Shown here: piece by piece, positions 16,388 to 25,888 of the stretch | Numbering within the stretch: the first letter of the stretch is position 1 | Layout of the letters: each line of letters opens with the position of its first letter | Source: Terriglobia bacterium | Lineage (GTDB): Bacteria > Acidobacteriota > Terriglobia > Acidiferrales > UBA7541 | DNA length: 64,000 nucleotides | NCBI GenBank assembly: GCA_020072805.1 | Contig: JAIQGC010000027.1 | Coordinates: 22,011-86,010, forward strand | Reading direction: 5' to 3' | The notes under the pieces: model-generated | Databases searched by the model: none | Seen by the model: only the letters and a program-made list of their open reading frames with translations | What the model was told of the DNA's origin: nothing | Program-made: the position numbers and the translations under genes

Positions 16388-18502
16388 CTACTTGCGGTTG
16401 GCGATGAGTTCGCAGAGGCGGCGGTCGAGGCGGCAAGCGGAAGCGTATTCCTGCTTAGCGAGGGCGGGCTGGTTGAGGCGCTCGTAGACGAAGCCGAGAT
16501 TGAGGTGGGCCTGGGCGAAGGACGGGTCGGCCTCGATGGCACGGCGGTAGTTCGCGGCGGCGTCGTCGAGGCGGTTCATGCGGCTGTAGCAGATGCCCAG
16601 GCTGTTGAGGGGGGCGGGATCGCGCAGGCCGAGTTCGGCGGCGCGGGAGAGGTCTTCGGAGGCGCTGACATAAGTGGCTTCGGCGACGGAGAGCAGGCCG
16701 CGGTCGCGGAAGGCGGGAGCGAAATTGGGCTGAAGAGTCAGGACTTTATCGAGAGCGGCGCGGCTGGCGCGCGCGTCGCGCTGCGCCGCCTCGATCTGCG
16801 CGAGCAGGTACCAGGCGCGGAAGTTGCCGGAATTTTCAGCGAGCAGCGTGCCGATGAGGTCGCGCGCGGGCGCGGCTTTGCCTTGCAGGCCCAGCGCGCG
16901 GGCCAGTCCCATGCGCGCCTGGTCGAAGCCGGGATTGAGCGCGGCGGCGCGGCCAAACTGCTTTTCCGCCTCTTTCCATTGGGCGTTGTGGGAGGCGGCT
17001 TCGCCGAGGAGGAAGGGAATCAGGTAAAGATTGGGTTCGGCGTGTTCGAGGCGGGCCAGCAGGGCGCGGGCGGCGGGAAAATTTCCCGCGGAGATGAGAT
17101 CGGTGGCGCGCAGGACGTCTTCGTACGTGGAGAGCTTATCCTTGGGGTCGGCGAGTTTGGAGCCAGACGCGGCAGGCGCTTTATACGCGACATAGCCGAG
17201 CGAGCGCAGCTTTTCCAGCACTTCGGGGCTGGCGCCGGTGGCGTTGCCGCCGTCGGGCGCGGCGGGAGCGGCGTAGGTGGCCAGCAGTTGCGTGATCTGC
17301 TCGCGCATGCGGGAAGCGACGGCCGGGTCTTTCTCGGCGAGGTTGGTCTTTTCCGCGGGATCGCTGGGGTGCTCGTAAAGTTCCTGGCGAGGCGCGTCTA
17401 TATAATGGTAGCGCGAAGTCTGCAACCCTCGTAACGCACTCCATCCAAATGAGTTAGCTGGATACATCGTTTCCGAGTAGGCGGCCCGCTGGGGGGCGTG
17501 TGGCTGCCCGGTGATGAAGGGAAGAAGGCTTGGGGCCTGGAACTGTTTCTGGATGGGGTCGGTGAGGCCGGCGAGGTCGAGCACGGTGGGGCCGACCTGG
17601 ATGGTCTCCACGGCGTCGGAGACGCGCTGTGCGGCGCGGGGAGTGGAGCGCGCGGGCTTGACGATGAGCGGCACATGCACGGTGGAGTCGTAGACAAAGA
17701 AGCCGTGTTCGCGCTCGCCGTGCTCGCCCAGGGATTCCCCGTGGTCGCTCAGGAAAACGAAGACGGTGCCGCCGTAGAGGTCGTGGGGCTGCTGCTTGAG
17801 CCAGGAGAAGAGGCGGGCGAGTTGGCTGTCGGCGTAGGCGATTTCGCCGTCGTAAGGTTTTTCCGCATATTGCGAGCGGAAAGGTTCGGGCGGATTGTAA
17901 GGGCTGTGCGGGTCGTAGAGATGCAGCCATAGGAAAAAGGGTTGGGTGGATTTGGAGCGGGCGTCCAGCCAGGCGATGGCGTGGTCCACACTCTCGCCGG
18001 CGGGGCGTTCGACCAGGGAGATATTTTTCTGGAGAAACTCCTGCCCGGCAAAGGCATCGTCGTAGCTGTCGAAGCCGCGGGCCAGTCCCCATCCGCGGTC
18101 TAACACAAAGGAGCTGACCACGGCGGCGGTGGAGTAGCCGTTGGACTGGAAAGTTTCCGCGAGCGTGCGGAAGCGCGGGCTGAGGGGCTGGCCGGTAAAG
18201 TCCTGGACGCCGTTATGGAAGGGATAGGTGCCGGTGAAGATGGCGGCGTGGGAAGGCCAGGTCAGAGGCACCTGGGAGATACCGCGCTCGAAGACTACGC
18301 CGTCAAGGGCCAGGGCGTCCACGCTGGGCGTGAGGCCGCCCGCGTGGCCGTAGGCTCCCAGGCGGTCGGCGCGCAGGGTGTCCACGGTAATAAGGATGAC
18401 GTTGGGATGCGAGGGAGGGCTCTTGCGGCATCCGGCGAAGGAGAGGCCGAGTGCGCAGAGCAGGAGAAAAGCGGAGCGAAGAAGCGCGCGAAGGGAGGGC
18501 AT
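16388..18502 (-). CDS. Sulfatase-family lipoprotein with C-terminal TPR repeats
   Basis: A 704-residue protein with a lipobox (LSFAGC, Cys25). A PF00884-type sulfatase/alkaline-phosphatase domain spans about 33-420: NVILITVDTLRADRLGAYG (metal Asp pair), VPLTWPSHAAIFTGTYP, FVFLSDHGESLGEHGE (Asp-His), and GLQTSRYHYIDAPRQELY at its end. The expected nucleophile position holds Thr81 rather than the Cys or Ser that is matured to formylglycine, so classical sulfatase chemistry is unlikely; a phosphodiesterase or transferase mechanism as in LtaS-type enzymes is possible. About seven TPR-like helical pairs follow (about 450-700). It starts immediately after the stop of the paralogue at 18503-20485 (TAAATG), so the two form an operon. 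The substrate is unknown. Confidence 0.85.
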   Translation of the reverse strand: MPSLRALLRSAFLLLCALGLSFAGCRKSPPSHPNVILITVDTLRADRLGAYGHAGGLTPSVDALALDGVVFERGISQVPLTWPSHAAIFTGTYPFHNGVQDFTGQPLSPRFRTLAETFQSNGYSTAAVVSSFVLDRGWGLARGFDSYDDAFAGQEFLQKNISLVERPAGESVDHAIAWLDARSKSTQPFFLWLHLYDPHSPYNPPEPFRSQYAEKPYDGEIAYADSQLARLFSWLKQQPHDLYGGTVFVFLSDHGESLGEHGEREHGFFVYDSTVHVPLIVKPARSTPRAAQRVSDAVETIQVGPTVLDLAGLTDPIQKQFQAPSLLPFITGQPHAPQRAAYSETMYPANSFGWSALRGLQTSRYHYIDAPRQELYEHPSDPAEKTNLAEKDPAVASRMREQITQLLATYAAPAAPDGGNATGASPEVLEKLRSLGYVAYKAPAASGSKLADPKDKLSTYEDVLRATDLISAGNFPAARALLARLEHAEPNLYLIPFLLGEAASHNAQWKEAEKQFGRAAALNPGFDQARMGLARALGLQGKAAPARDLIGTLLAENSGNFRAWYLLAQIEAAQRDARASRAALDKVLTLQPNFAPAFRDRGLLSVAEATYVSASEDLSRAAELGLRDPAPLNSLGICYSRMNRLDDAAANYRRAIEADPSFAQAHLNLGFVYERLNQPALAKQEYASACRLDRRLCELIANRK

Positions 18503-20485
18503 TTAAGGCTTTTCGCCTCCGTCCTGCGCTTTGCGCAGTTCTTCGTCGGCCTCGTTGTCCAATCCCTTGGCGCGCAAAGCCTTCACCAAAGCCGCGCGGG
18601 CCTTGGCCAGGCGCGGCTCGATTTCCAAGGCGGCGCGCAAGGAGGCGATGGCTTCATCGAGCTTTCCCTGGAACAGCAGGAGTTCCCCGATGGCCTCGTG
18701 AGCCTGGGCGTAGTCCGGATTGATCTTGAGCGCCTGGCGCAGGGCGTCTTCCGCCTCGTCCATTTTTCCCATGCGCACATAGGCCGCGCCGAGATTGTAG
18801 GCCGCCGAAAAGTTCGTGGCATCCAGCTCGAGCGTGCGGCGCAGCGTGGCCACCGCGTTCTCCCAGTCTCCGCTCTGGGCGTAGGCCAGCCCCAGATAGT
18901 AGGTGGCCAGGGAGTAGCTGGGGCTTATCTTGAGGACGACCTGGAACTCCGCGATGGAGGCGGGAAAATCATTCTGGTGGTAATAATTGAGGGCCAGCAG
19001 GTAATGCACCGGCAGGGAATTGGGCTCGGCTTTTTCGGCTTCGCGCAGCTTCGCCAGCGATTCCGCGTAGCGCCCCCGCTGGCTATCGGTCAGGGCATCG
19101 GACACTAGCGTGTAGACCTGGATGCGGTCCTTGGGGTCGGGCAAGCGCCGGTCGCTGAGCACCTCATCGCCGCCGCCGGAGACGGCCACGTAGCCCAGCG
19201 ATTTCAGGCGCTCCATCAGAACCGGGTCGAGGCCGGTTGTTTCCGCGGTTTTTTCGCCGGGGGACGGCGAGTTCTGCGCGATGAACTGGCCGAGGCGCTT
19301 GCGCATCTCGTTGGCCACGGCGCGCCGCGACGCATAGAGATTGTTCAACTCCCGGGGGTCGCTGGAAAGGTCGTAAAGTTCAGGCCTGGGGGCGTCAATG
19401 AAGTGGTACTGGCGGAACCGGATGCCGCGCAACTCGCTCCAGTTAAAGTGCAGCCGCGGCATATAGGTCTCCGCGTAGATTTCCACAGGATCCCCGCCGG
19501 CCTTTGCGGACATGTCCGCGGCCAGGCTGCGTCCCTGTAGCTCTTTCGGGCGGCTCGACCCGCTCAGCTCCAGAATGGTCGGCAGGAGGTCCGCCAGACT
19601 CGCGGGCTCATTCACCACGGGTTTGTGTGGCTGCGAACCGGCGGGCAGCTTGAAGATCAGCGGCACGTGCAGCGTGCTGTCATAGATGAAGAAGCCGTGG
19701 GTCTTCTCGCCGTGGTCGCCCAGGCCCTCGCCGTGGTCCGCCGCCAGGACGATTAGCGTGCGATCATAGAGGCCCCGTGCTTTCAGGTAGGCCACCACTC
19801 GCCCCACCTGCGCATCCACAAAGGCGATTCCGCCGTCATAGGGGCGCGTGCGATAGCGCTGGCGGTAGGGAGCGGGCGGGTTGTAAGGTTCATGGGCGTC
19901 GTAGAGATGCACCCACAGCAGGAAGGGTTTCCGCGCGTGCCCCGCGAGCCAGCCCAAGGCGTGGTCCACCACCTCGTTGCCGGGGCGCATCATGGCATCG
20001 ATGTTTTTCTCGTCCAGGCGGCTGAAATCGAAGTGGTCGTAGTAAAAATCAAAGCCGCGGTTGAGCCCGAAGCGCGAATCCAGCACGGCCGAGCCCAGCG
20101 ATGCCCCGGTGGCGTAGCCCCGGGCCCGCAGCAGAGTGGCCAGCGTGGGCTGCGAGGAGTTCAGGCGATTGCCGCTGAAGTCGTGCATTCCTGTGCGCAT
20201 CGGGTAGGTTCCGGTCAGCATGACGCTGTGCGAAGGCAGGGTCACGGGCACGGCGGTATAGGCGCTGGCGAAGCGCACTCCGTCCGCGGCCAGCGCGTCC
20301 ATGTGCGGCGTTTCGATGAGTTTATAGCCATAGCAGCCGAGATGGTCGGCGCGTACGGTGTCAATGGTGATCAGGACGACGTTGGGCGAGCCGCCCTCCT
20401 GCGGGGGCGCGGCGGCGGCGAACAAGGGAGCGCCAAGGGCGGTGGCCGTCAGGACAAAGAGCCGGGAGAGGAAGGAAAATCGCAT
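18503..20485 (-). CDS. Secreted sulfatase-family protein with C-terminal TPR repeats
   Basis: About 660 residues, paralogous to the downstream gene. ATG 20485 precedes a signal peptide (SRLFVLTATALGAPLFAAAA); a longer in-frame extension to 20542 lacks signal character. The catalytic block NVVLITIDTVRADHLGCYGY is followed by VPVTLPSHSVMLTGTYP with Thr82 at the nucleophile position, then IVLAADHGEGLGDHGEKTHG. The last 230 residues are TPRs with canonical spacing (SLATYYLGLAYAQSGDWENA, FSAAYNLGAAYVRMGKMDEA). It differs from its partner in having no lipobox. The pair may act on the same polymer, one soluble and one anchored; this is inference. The stop abuts the next start. Confidence 0.85.
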   Translation of the reverse strand: MRFSFLSRLFVLTATALGAPLFAAAAPPQEGGSPNVVLITIDTVRADHLGCYGYKLIETPHMDALAADGVRFASAYTAVPVTLPSHSVMLTGTYPMRTGMHDFSGNRLNSSQPTLATLLRARGYATGASLGSAVLDSRFGLNRGFDFYYDHFDFSRLDEKNIDAMMRPGNEVVDHALGWLAGHARKPFLLWVHLYDAHEPYNPPAPYRQRYRTRPYDGGIAFVDAQVGRVVAYLKARGLYDRTLIVLAADHGEGLGDHGEKTHGFFIYDSTLHVPLIFKLPAGSQPHKPVVNEPASLADLLPTILELSGSSRPKELQGRSLAADMSAKAGGDPVEIYAETYMPRLHFNWSELRGIRFRQYHFIDAPRPELYDLSSDPRELNNLYASRRAVANEMRKRLGQFIAQNSPSPGEKTAETTGLDPVLMERLKSLGYVAVSGGGDEVLSDRRLPDPKDRIQVYTLVSDALTDSQRGRYAESLAKLREAEKAEPNSLPVHYLLALNYYHQNDFPASIAEFQVVLKISPSYSLATYYLGLAYAQSGDWENAVATLRRTLELDATNFSAAYNLGAAYVRMGKMDEAEDALRQALKINPDYAQAHEAIGELLLFQGKLDEAIASLRAALEIEPRLAKARAALVKALRAKGLDNEADEELRKAQDGGEKP

Positions 20486-20694
20486 GAGTTCGCTGGCCTC
20501 GGAAAGAGATGCGCATATTGTCGCGTTGAAATTATACGTCAACGGCGGGGCCGGGCGCAGCGGGAAAGACCGGCAAATTGGGGCAATTGGGGAGCGCGCG
20601 GTTGCGCGGATGCGATATAATCTGCCCAGTGCCGGGAAAACCGCGCCGCGGGCAATGGCTCCGAATCGAATGGAACCGGAGAAGGGGAGTGGCC

Positions 20695-20901
20695 GTGTTT
20701 GGGAATAAAGTCAGGATCGACGACGAGTTGTACGCGCGGGCGAAGAAGTGCGCCGAGCTGGCCGGATACTCTTCCGCCGAGGAGTTTATCCAGCACGTGG
20801 TGGAAAAAGAGATCAACAAGATCATGGGATCGGATTCGGGTGAAGGGGATACCCCCGAAGAAATCAAAAAGCGGCTGCAGGGCCTTGGCTATATCGAATA
20901 G
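20695..20901 (+). CDS. Small ribbon-helix-helix-like protein
   Basis: A 68-residue protein beginning FGNKVRIDDELYARAKKCAE with a helix-rich middle (GYSSAEEFIQHVVEKEINK). A short beta strand followed by two helices is the arrangement of RHH (Arc/MetJ) DNA-binding proteins, although the C-terminal tail GDTPEEIKKRLQGLGYIE is not typical. GTG 20695 was chosen because GAAGGGGAG (20681-20689) lies at the correct distance; a GTG at 20689 is inside that site. Sixty bases separate it from a membrane-protein/phosphodiesterase operon, which it may regulate. An alternative is a small stress or toxin-antitoxin-like protein without a visible partner. Confidence 0.6.
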   Translation: MFGNKVRIDDELYARAKKCAELAGYSSAEEFIQHVVEKEINKIMGSDSGEGDTPEEIKKRLQGLGYIE

Positions 20902-20961
20902 GCGCGCCCGGCCCGATTCCGCGGGCCGTGCAAAAGGCCGGCTGGGGGCAGGTCCAAACGC

Positions 20962-21780
20962 ATGACGGCGCTGCTCTCCTGGATGGACAAGGGGTTTGAT
21001 TTTCTGTTCCGGTTGCTGCGCGTGCTGCCGCCCTTCGCGGTCCTGGCCGTATTTTCGGCGGCGACGGCGGTGCTGGCGCTCGTGGTGGTGCGCTGGACCT
21101 CGGACCAGCAGGCCATCCGCAGGGTGAAGGACCGCATCGGCGCGCACGTTCTGGAAGTGCGCCTGTTTCCCGACCAGTTGCGCGTGGTCCTGCGCGCCTA
21201 TCTCTCCCTGTTCGGCCATACCCTGCTCTATCTGCGCTATTCCCTGCGCCCGCTGCTGTTCATGACCCTGCCGCTGCTGCTGCTCTTCGTGCAACTGGAA
21301 GGATATTTCGGGCGTGCGGCGGCGCCCGTGGACCGCGATTTTCTTCTGCGCGTGATTCTGCGCCAGGCCGATGCGCTGCCGGAGGTTTCCCTGCGTTTGC
21401 CGCCCGGCTTGGTGCAGCAGGCGCCGCCGGTGCGCATTGCCGCCGAGCGGGAAGTGGATTGGCGGCTGCGGGCGGAACAACCCGGAGTGAGTGAAATCCT
21501 ATTGCGCGCGGGAGACAGCGAAGCGACCAAGAGGATCGTCGCCGGGGACGAGTTCACGCGCATCACCCCAGTGCGGGAGAGCGGCGGGTTGTGGGCGCGC
21601 ATGCTCAACCCGGGAGAAGCGAGCTTGCCCGCGGGAGGCGCGGTGGAAAGAATGGAAATCGAATATCCGGCGCGGGTGTTTCATCTATGGGGCTGGGAAG
21701 TGGACTGGCTGGTGCCCTACCTGGCGCTGACGCTGCTCGCCGCGCTGTTGCTCAAGGGCGTCTTCGGGACGGAGCTATGA
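20962..21780 (+). CDS. Integral membrane protein, three predicted helices
   Basis: A 272-residue protein with hydrophobic segments at about 20-44, 87-113 and 250-268. A charged stretch (DQQAIRRVKDRIGAHVLEVR) lies between the first two and a soluble domain of about 130 residues between the last two. The arrangement of helix, basic segment, helical hairpin (YLRYSLRPLLFMTLPLLLLF) resembles DUF106/EMC3-TMCO1 proteins of the YidC/Oxa1 superfamily, but I hold this only weakly. Its stop overlaps the start of the next gene (ATGA at 21777-21780), so it is translationally coupled to the phosphodiesterase-like gene and may be its membrane partner. Confidence 0.6.
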   Translation: MTALLSWMDKGFDFLFRLLRVLPPFAVLAVFSAATAVLALVVVRWTSDQQAIRRVKDRIGAHVLEVRLFPDQLRVVLRAYLSLFGHTLLYLRYSLRPLLFMTLPLLLLFVQLEGYFGRAAAPVDRDFLLRVILRQADALPEVSLRLPPGLVQQAPPVRIAAEREVDWRLRAEQPGVSEILLRAGDSEATKRIVAGDEFTRITPVRESGGLWARMLNPGEASLPAGGAVERMEIEYPARVFHLWGWEVDWLVPYLALTLLAALLLKGVFGTEL

Positions 21781-23943
21781 GTCGCACACGGAATAATACT
21801 GTCGCGGGTAAGCGGCGCCTGCCACGATGGCTGGGCTGCGCCGCGCTGACGCTGCTCCTGCTGCTGGTTCTGCCTTCGGCGGCGCATGCCTATGTGGGGC
21901 CGGGCGCGGGATTCGCCGTGCTTTCCTCGTTCCTGACGCTGCTGCTGGCTTCCGTGCAGGCTTTTTTCGCTTTGCTGACCTGGCCGGTGCGCCAGATCTT
22001 CCGCGCGCGGCGGCGGCGGCGGGCGTATCGCCGGGCGCGGACGGATCGCGTGGTCATTCTGGGATTTGACGGGATGGACCCGGAACTGACCGAGCGGTAT
22101 ATCCGGGAAGGGAAGCTGCCCAACCTGGCCAAACTGCGCGAGAAGGGAACGTTTCGCCCACTGGCCACGACGATTCCGCCGATTTCCCCGGTGGCCTGGT
22201 CCTCGTTTCTGACCGGAGTGAATCCCGGCAAGCACAACATTTACGATTTTCTGGCGCCAGACCGGCAGCGCTACCTTCCGGAGCTGTCCTCGGCGCGGAT
22301 TCGCGAGTCCAAGCGCGTGCTGCGCATCGGACGCTACGCCATTCCGCTGGGCAAACCGTCCATCAAGCCGCTGCGGCGGGGCAAGCCGTTCTGGCACTAC
22401 CTGGGCGACGCAGGCGTGTTCTGTTCGGTGATTCGCGTGCCCATCACGTTTCCGCCGGAGAAATTTTCCGGCGTGCTGCTTTCGGGAATGTGCGTGCCGG
22501 ACATTCAGGGAACGCAGGGAACGTTTTCCTATCACACCACGCGGCGCGCGGACCGGGAAACCACGAGCAACCGCGTAGTGGTGCCTCTTGTGAAAAACGG
22601 CAAAGCCTTTCATTCCTACATTCCCGGCCCCCTGGACACGCTGCGCACGGACGCGAAGGAAGAGCTGCGCGCGCACTTCGCGGTAAAGCCGCTGGCGGGG
22701 AAGCGCAAGGCGCAGTTGCAGATGGACGGCAAGAAGATCGAACTCGCCGAGGGCGAATATTCGGAATGGGCTGAGGTGGAGTTCAGCGCGGGGCTAGGCG
22801 TGACGGTGAAAGGCATCTGCCGGTTCTATCTGAAATCGGTGCAGCCGGAGCTGGAGCTGTACGCCACGCCAGTGAATATCAATCCCATGAATCCGGCGCT
22901 GCCCATCTCCCATTCGATATCAAATGCAAGATGCCGCAGCGGGGCGTTTTTAAGGATGTCTATGGGTAACCTGGGCGCTGAACGACGGATTTCTGGACGA
23001 CAAGGCGTTTCTGGAGCAGTGCTACCTGATTCACGAGGAACGCGAGCGCATGTTCTTCGACGCGCTGGAAAAGACGCGGCAGGGCGTGTGCGTATGCGTC
23101 TTCGACATCACCGACCGCGTGCAGCACATGTTCTGGCGCTACCTGAAGGATGGCGAGGGCAGCGACGGCGGGCATGTGCACAGCCACGGCTATGTGCAGG
23201 CGGCCGCGGCCGGGGAGGGCGAGGAGTCGGAGTTGGTGATCGAAAAGCTGTACCAGCGCATGGACGCGTTGATCGGGCGGACGGTGGAGAAGATGGAAAA
23301 GGATTCGCTGCTGCTGATCGTCTCCGACCACGGATTCAAGTCGTTCGAGCGCGGCGTGAACCTGAACACCTGGCTGCACCAGAACGGCTACCTGGCGTTG
23401 AAGGAGGGCGCGCCTTCCGGCGACTGGTTTGAGGACGTGGATTGGACGCGCACGCGGGCCTACGCGCTGGGACTCAACGGCATTTACCTGAATTTGCAGG
23501 GGCGGGAGAGCAGCGGCACGGTGCAGCCCGGCGAAGAAGAAAAGAGTTTGCGCGCGGAACTGTGCGCCAAACTGGAAGGACTGACCGACCCCGCGACGTC
23601 GCAGGCGGCCATCCGCAGGACCTTCAATTCCATGCAGGCGTTTACCGGGCCGTACCGGGAGAACGCTCCGGACGTGGTGATCGGATTCGGCGCGGGCTAC
23701 CGCGCGTCGTGGGATTCGGCGCAGGGGCGCGTGACGAAGGATGTCTTTGAAGTGAATTCGAAAGCCTGGAGCGGGGACCACTGCATCGACCCCGAACTGG
23801 TGCCGGGGGTGCTCTTTTCCAATTGGAAAATCGCCGGCGAAGGGCACGCCATCACCGACGTGGCGCCGACCTTGCTTGATCTTTTCGGCTTGAAGGTTCC
23901 GGGGCACATGGACGGCAAGGTCTGGCCGGCTGCGCGGGAATAA
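21777..23943 (+). pseudogene. Membrane phosphodiesterase/alkaline-phosphatase-superfamily gene, interrupted
   Basis: Paralogue of the lipoprotein at 5963-8011. The first frame (ATG 21777) has an export signal, a second hydrophobic segment (SSFLTLLLASVQAFFALL), VVILGFDGMDPELTERYI, IPPISPVAWSSFLTG and ELYATPVNINPMNPALPISH, then runs off at about 22914. The second frame resumes at 22972 with WALNDGFLDDKAFLEQCYL and continues through LLLIVSDHGFKSFERGVNLN and GDHCIDPELVPGVLFSNWK to the stop at 23943. The 58 nt between them (22914-22971) do not encode the roughly 30 residues expected by comparison with the paralogue and look foreign. Both catalytic halves survive, so either this is a recent lesion or an assembly error joins two parts of one gene. 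The start is coupled to the membrane protein upstream. Confidence 0.8.
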
Positions 23944-24014
23944 TCGCGCGAGACGGGGGCGGGGGAAAATTGTGCCGCCACGGGCGGGATGCTAAAATTT
24001 CCCTGAAAGTATCG

Positions 24015-24455
24015 ATGACTACACGAAAGAAAATCAGCAAGAAGCGCGCGCGGCGAACGCCGCCGCGGCTCTCCGCTCCGCCGAAAAATCCCAAGGGATT
24101 TCTGCGCACCATCGCCGTGGATTTCGACGGTGTCATCGCCGAATACGACGGGTGGAAGGGGAGGGGAGTGCTGGGCGATCCGCGCGGGGACGTGCTGGCG
24201 GCGCTGCGCGAGCTGCATGCGGAAGGGTGGAAGATCGTCATCCACACGACGCGCGGCGTGGAGGAAGTCGGGCCGTACCTCGAGAAGCACGGCATTCCCC
24301 ACCACGAGGTCAACCGCAATTCGGACTACGAAACGCTGGGAGTGAAGCCGGTCGCCGACGTGTACTGGGACGACCGCGCGTTTCAATATTCAGGCGATGC
24401 GCGGCGGGACCTCGCCGTCATCAGGCGCTTCCGCACTTACAGCGGAAGAGAGTAG
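24015..24455 (+). CDS. HAD-superfamily phosphatase-like protein
   Basis: A 146-residue HAD-fold protein with a basic N-terminal tail (about 1-25, KKISKKRARR). HAD motif I is AVDFDGVIAEYDG, motif II is KIVIHTTRG, and a late acidic pair YWDDRAF replaces the canonical motif IV. It has no large cap domain, so it resembles short nucleotidase or polynucleotide-phosphatase-type HADs that act on accessible substrates. The start at 24015 lacks a strong ribosome-binding site; an in-frame upstream ATG at 23970 would add 15 residues of no known similarity. It follows the interrupted phosphodiesterase gene on the same strand by about 70 bp. Confidence 0.75.
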   Translation: MTTRKKISKKRARRTPPRLSAPPKNPKGFLRTIAVDFDGVIAEYDGWKGRGVLGDPRGDVLAALRELHAEGWKIVIHTTRGVEEVGPYLEKHGIPHHEVNRNSDYETLGVKPVADVYWDDRAFQYSGDARRDLAVIRRFRTYSGRE

Positions 24456-24478
24456 CGCCCGCCGGAAAAAATTTACCC

Positions 24479-25816
24479 TCAGTCTTTAACCGCTTTGTCG
24501 GTGATGGCCAGTGCGCGGTCAATGATGGCGAAGCCCTCGCGCAGTTCCTTTTCGTTGATGCACAGCGGCGGGTTGGTGAAGAAGGTGTTCCAGCGCACGA
24601 AGGTGTACAGCCCCTCCTGGCGGAAGAATTTCCCCAAAGCCAGCATTTCCTCGGAAGCGCCGTTGAAGGGAGCCATGGGCTCGCGCGTTTTGCGGCTGCG
24701 CACCAGTTCGAAAATGCCGAAGAGCCCGATGGCGCGCGTGGCGCCGACGGAGGGATGCTTCTTTTCCATTTCGGCCATCAGCTCCTTCATCAGCGCGCCC
24801 ATCTTGCGCGTGTTTTCGAGCAAGCGGTCTTCCTCGTAGACGCGGATGGTGGCCAGGGCCGTGGCGCACCCTAGCGGATGGCTGTTGTAGGTCAGCCCGC
24901 CGTAGAAAACCTTGTCGGTGAAATGTTCGGCGATGCGCCTCCGCATGCCCACCGCTCCCAGCGGGACGTAACTGCTGGTCAGTCCCTTGGCCATGGTCAG
25001 CAGGTCCGGCACGACGTTCCAGTGATTGACGGCGAACCATTCCCCGGTGCGCCCGAAGCCGGCCATCACTTCGTCGGCGATCAGCAGGATGCCGTATTTG
25101 TCGCACAGCGCGCGCACGCCCTGCAGGTAGCCCTCCGGCGGAATGAGGATGCCGTTGGTGCCGGTGACGGTTTCGAGGATGAAGGCGGCGATTGTCGCGG
25201 GGCCTTCCAGTTGAATGGTTTCTTCGAGCAGCGCCAGGGCCTGTTCGGCGGTGTCCCATCCGCGCGCGATTCCGTGATACGGATCGAGGACGTGCACCAC
25301 GCCGGGAATGCCCGGCTCGGCGGCCCAGCGGCGCGGGTCGCCGGTGAGCGTGATGCTGCCGGCGGTGCCGCCGTGATAGGAGCGGTAGCGCGCCAGAATC
25401 TTGTGGCGGCCGGTGTAGAAGCGGGCCAGCTTGACGGCGTTTTCGTTGGCTTCCGCGCCGCCGTTGGTGAAAAAGAAAACGTCAATGTCGCCGGGAGCGA
25501 TCTCGGCGAGCTTGGCGCCCAGCCGTGCGCGCGCTTCGGTGGCCATGTAGGGATTGGCGTAGGCCAGCGTGGCGGCCTGTTCGCTGATGGCCTGGATCAC
25601 GCGCGGGTCGCCGTGGCCGATGTTCACGCTCATCAACTGGCTGTTGAAGTCCAGATAGCGCTTGCCTTCGGGCGTCCAGAAATAGCAGCCCTTGGCCCCG
25701 GCCACGGGAATGGGGTCCACCTTGGACTGCGCCGACCATTCGAAGAGCGTGTGCTTTTTGGTGAGGGCGATCATCTCCTCGCCGCTCATGCCTTTTCCAG
25801 TTGTGTTCGTGGTCAT
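24479..25816 (-). CDS. Class III (omega-type) PLP-dependent aminotransferase
   Basis: A 445-residue fold-type I aminotransferase. The PLP-binding lysine lies in DLLTMAKGLTSSYVPLGAVG; the preceding LLIADEVMAGFGRTGEW supplies the Asp that contacts the pyridine nitrogen. FFTNGGAEANENAVKLAR and ARYRSYHGGTAGSITLTG are the usual phosphate and substrate loops. The family moves amino groups from omega-amino acids (taurine, beta-alanine, GABA or similar) to pyruvate or 2-oxoglutarate. The overall pattern fits taurine/omega-amino-acid members best, but specificity is not readable. Cytoplasmic. The S9 peptidase starts upstream on the same strand with a 72-bp gap, so the two may be cotranscribed. Confidence 0.85.
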   Translation of the reverse strand: MTTNTTGKGMSGEEMIALTKKHTLFEWSAQSKVDPIPVAGAKGCYFWTPEGKRYLDFNSQLMSVNIGHGDPRVIQAISEQAATLAYANPYMATEARARLGAKLAEIAPGDIDVFFFTNGGAEANENAVKLARFYTGRHKILARYRSYHGGTAGSITLTGDPRRWAAEPGIPGVVHVLDPYHGIARGWDTAEQALALLEETIQLEGPATIAAFILETVTGTNGILIPPEGYLQGVRALCDKYGILLIADEVMAGFGRTGEWFAVNHWNVVPDLLTMAKGLTSSYVPLGAVGMRRRIAEHFTDKVFYGGLTYNSHPLGCATALATIRVYEEDRLLENTRKMGALMKELMAEMEKKHPSVGATRAIGLFGIFELVRSRKTREPMAPFNGASEEMLALGKFFRQEGLYTFVRWNTFFTNPPLCINEKELREGFAIIDRALAITDKAVKD

Positions 25817-25888
25817 TCCCTTGCCTCCGTCGAATGGTTGCCCTTGCGCGAACGGTTAGGATATCACTCCCGCGCGGTTTGGCCGAAC

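Noticed and set aside
23050..23943. An independent 297-residue phosphodiesterase starting at 23050
   Set aside because: Homologous sequence extends upstream to 22972 and the first half of the enzyme lies immediately before it.
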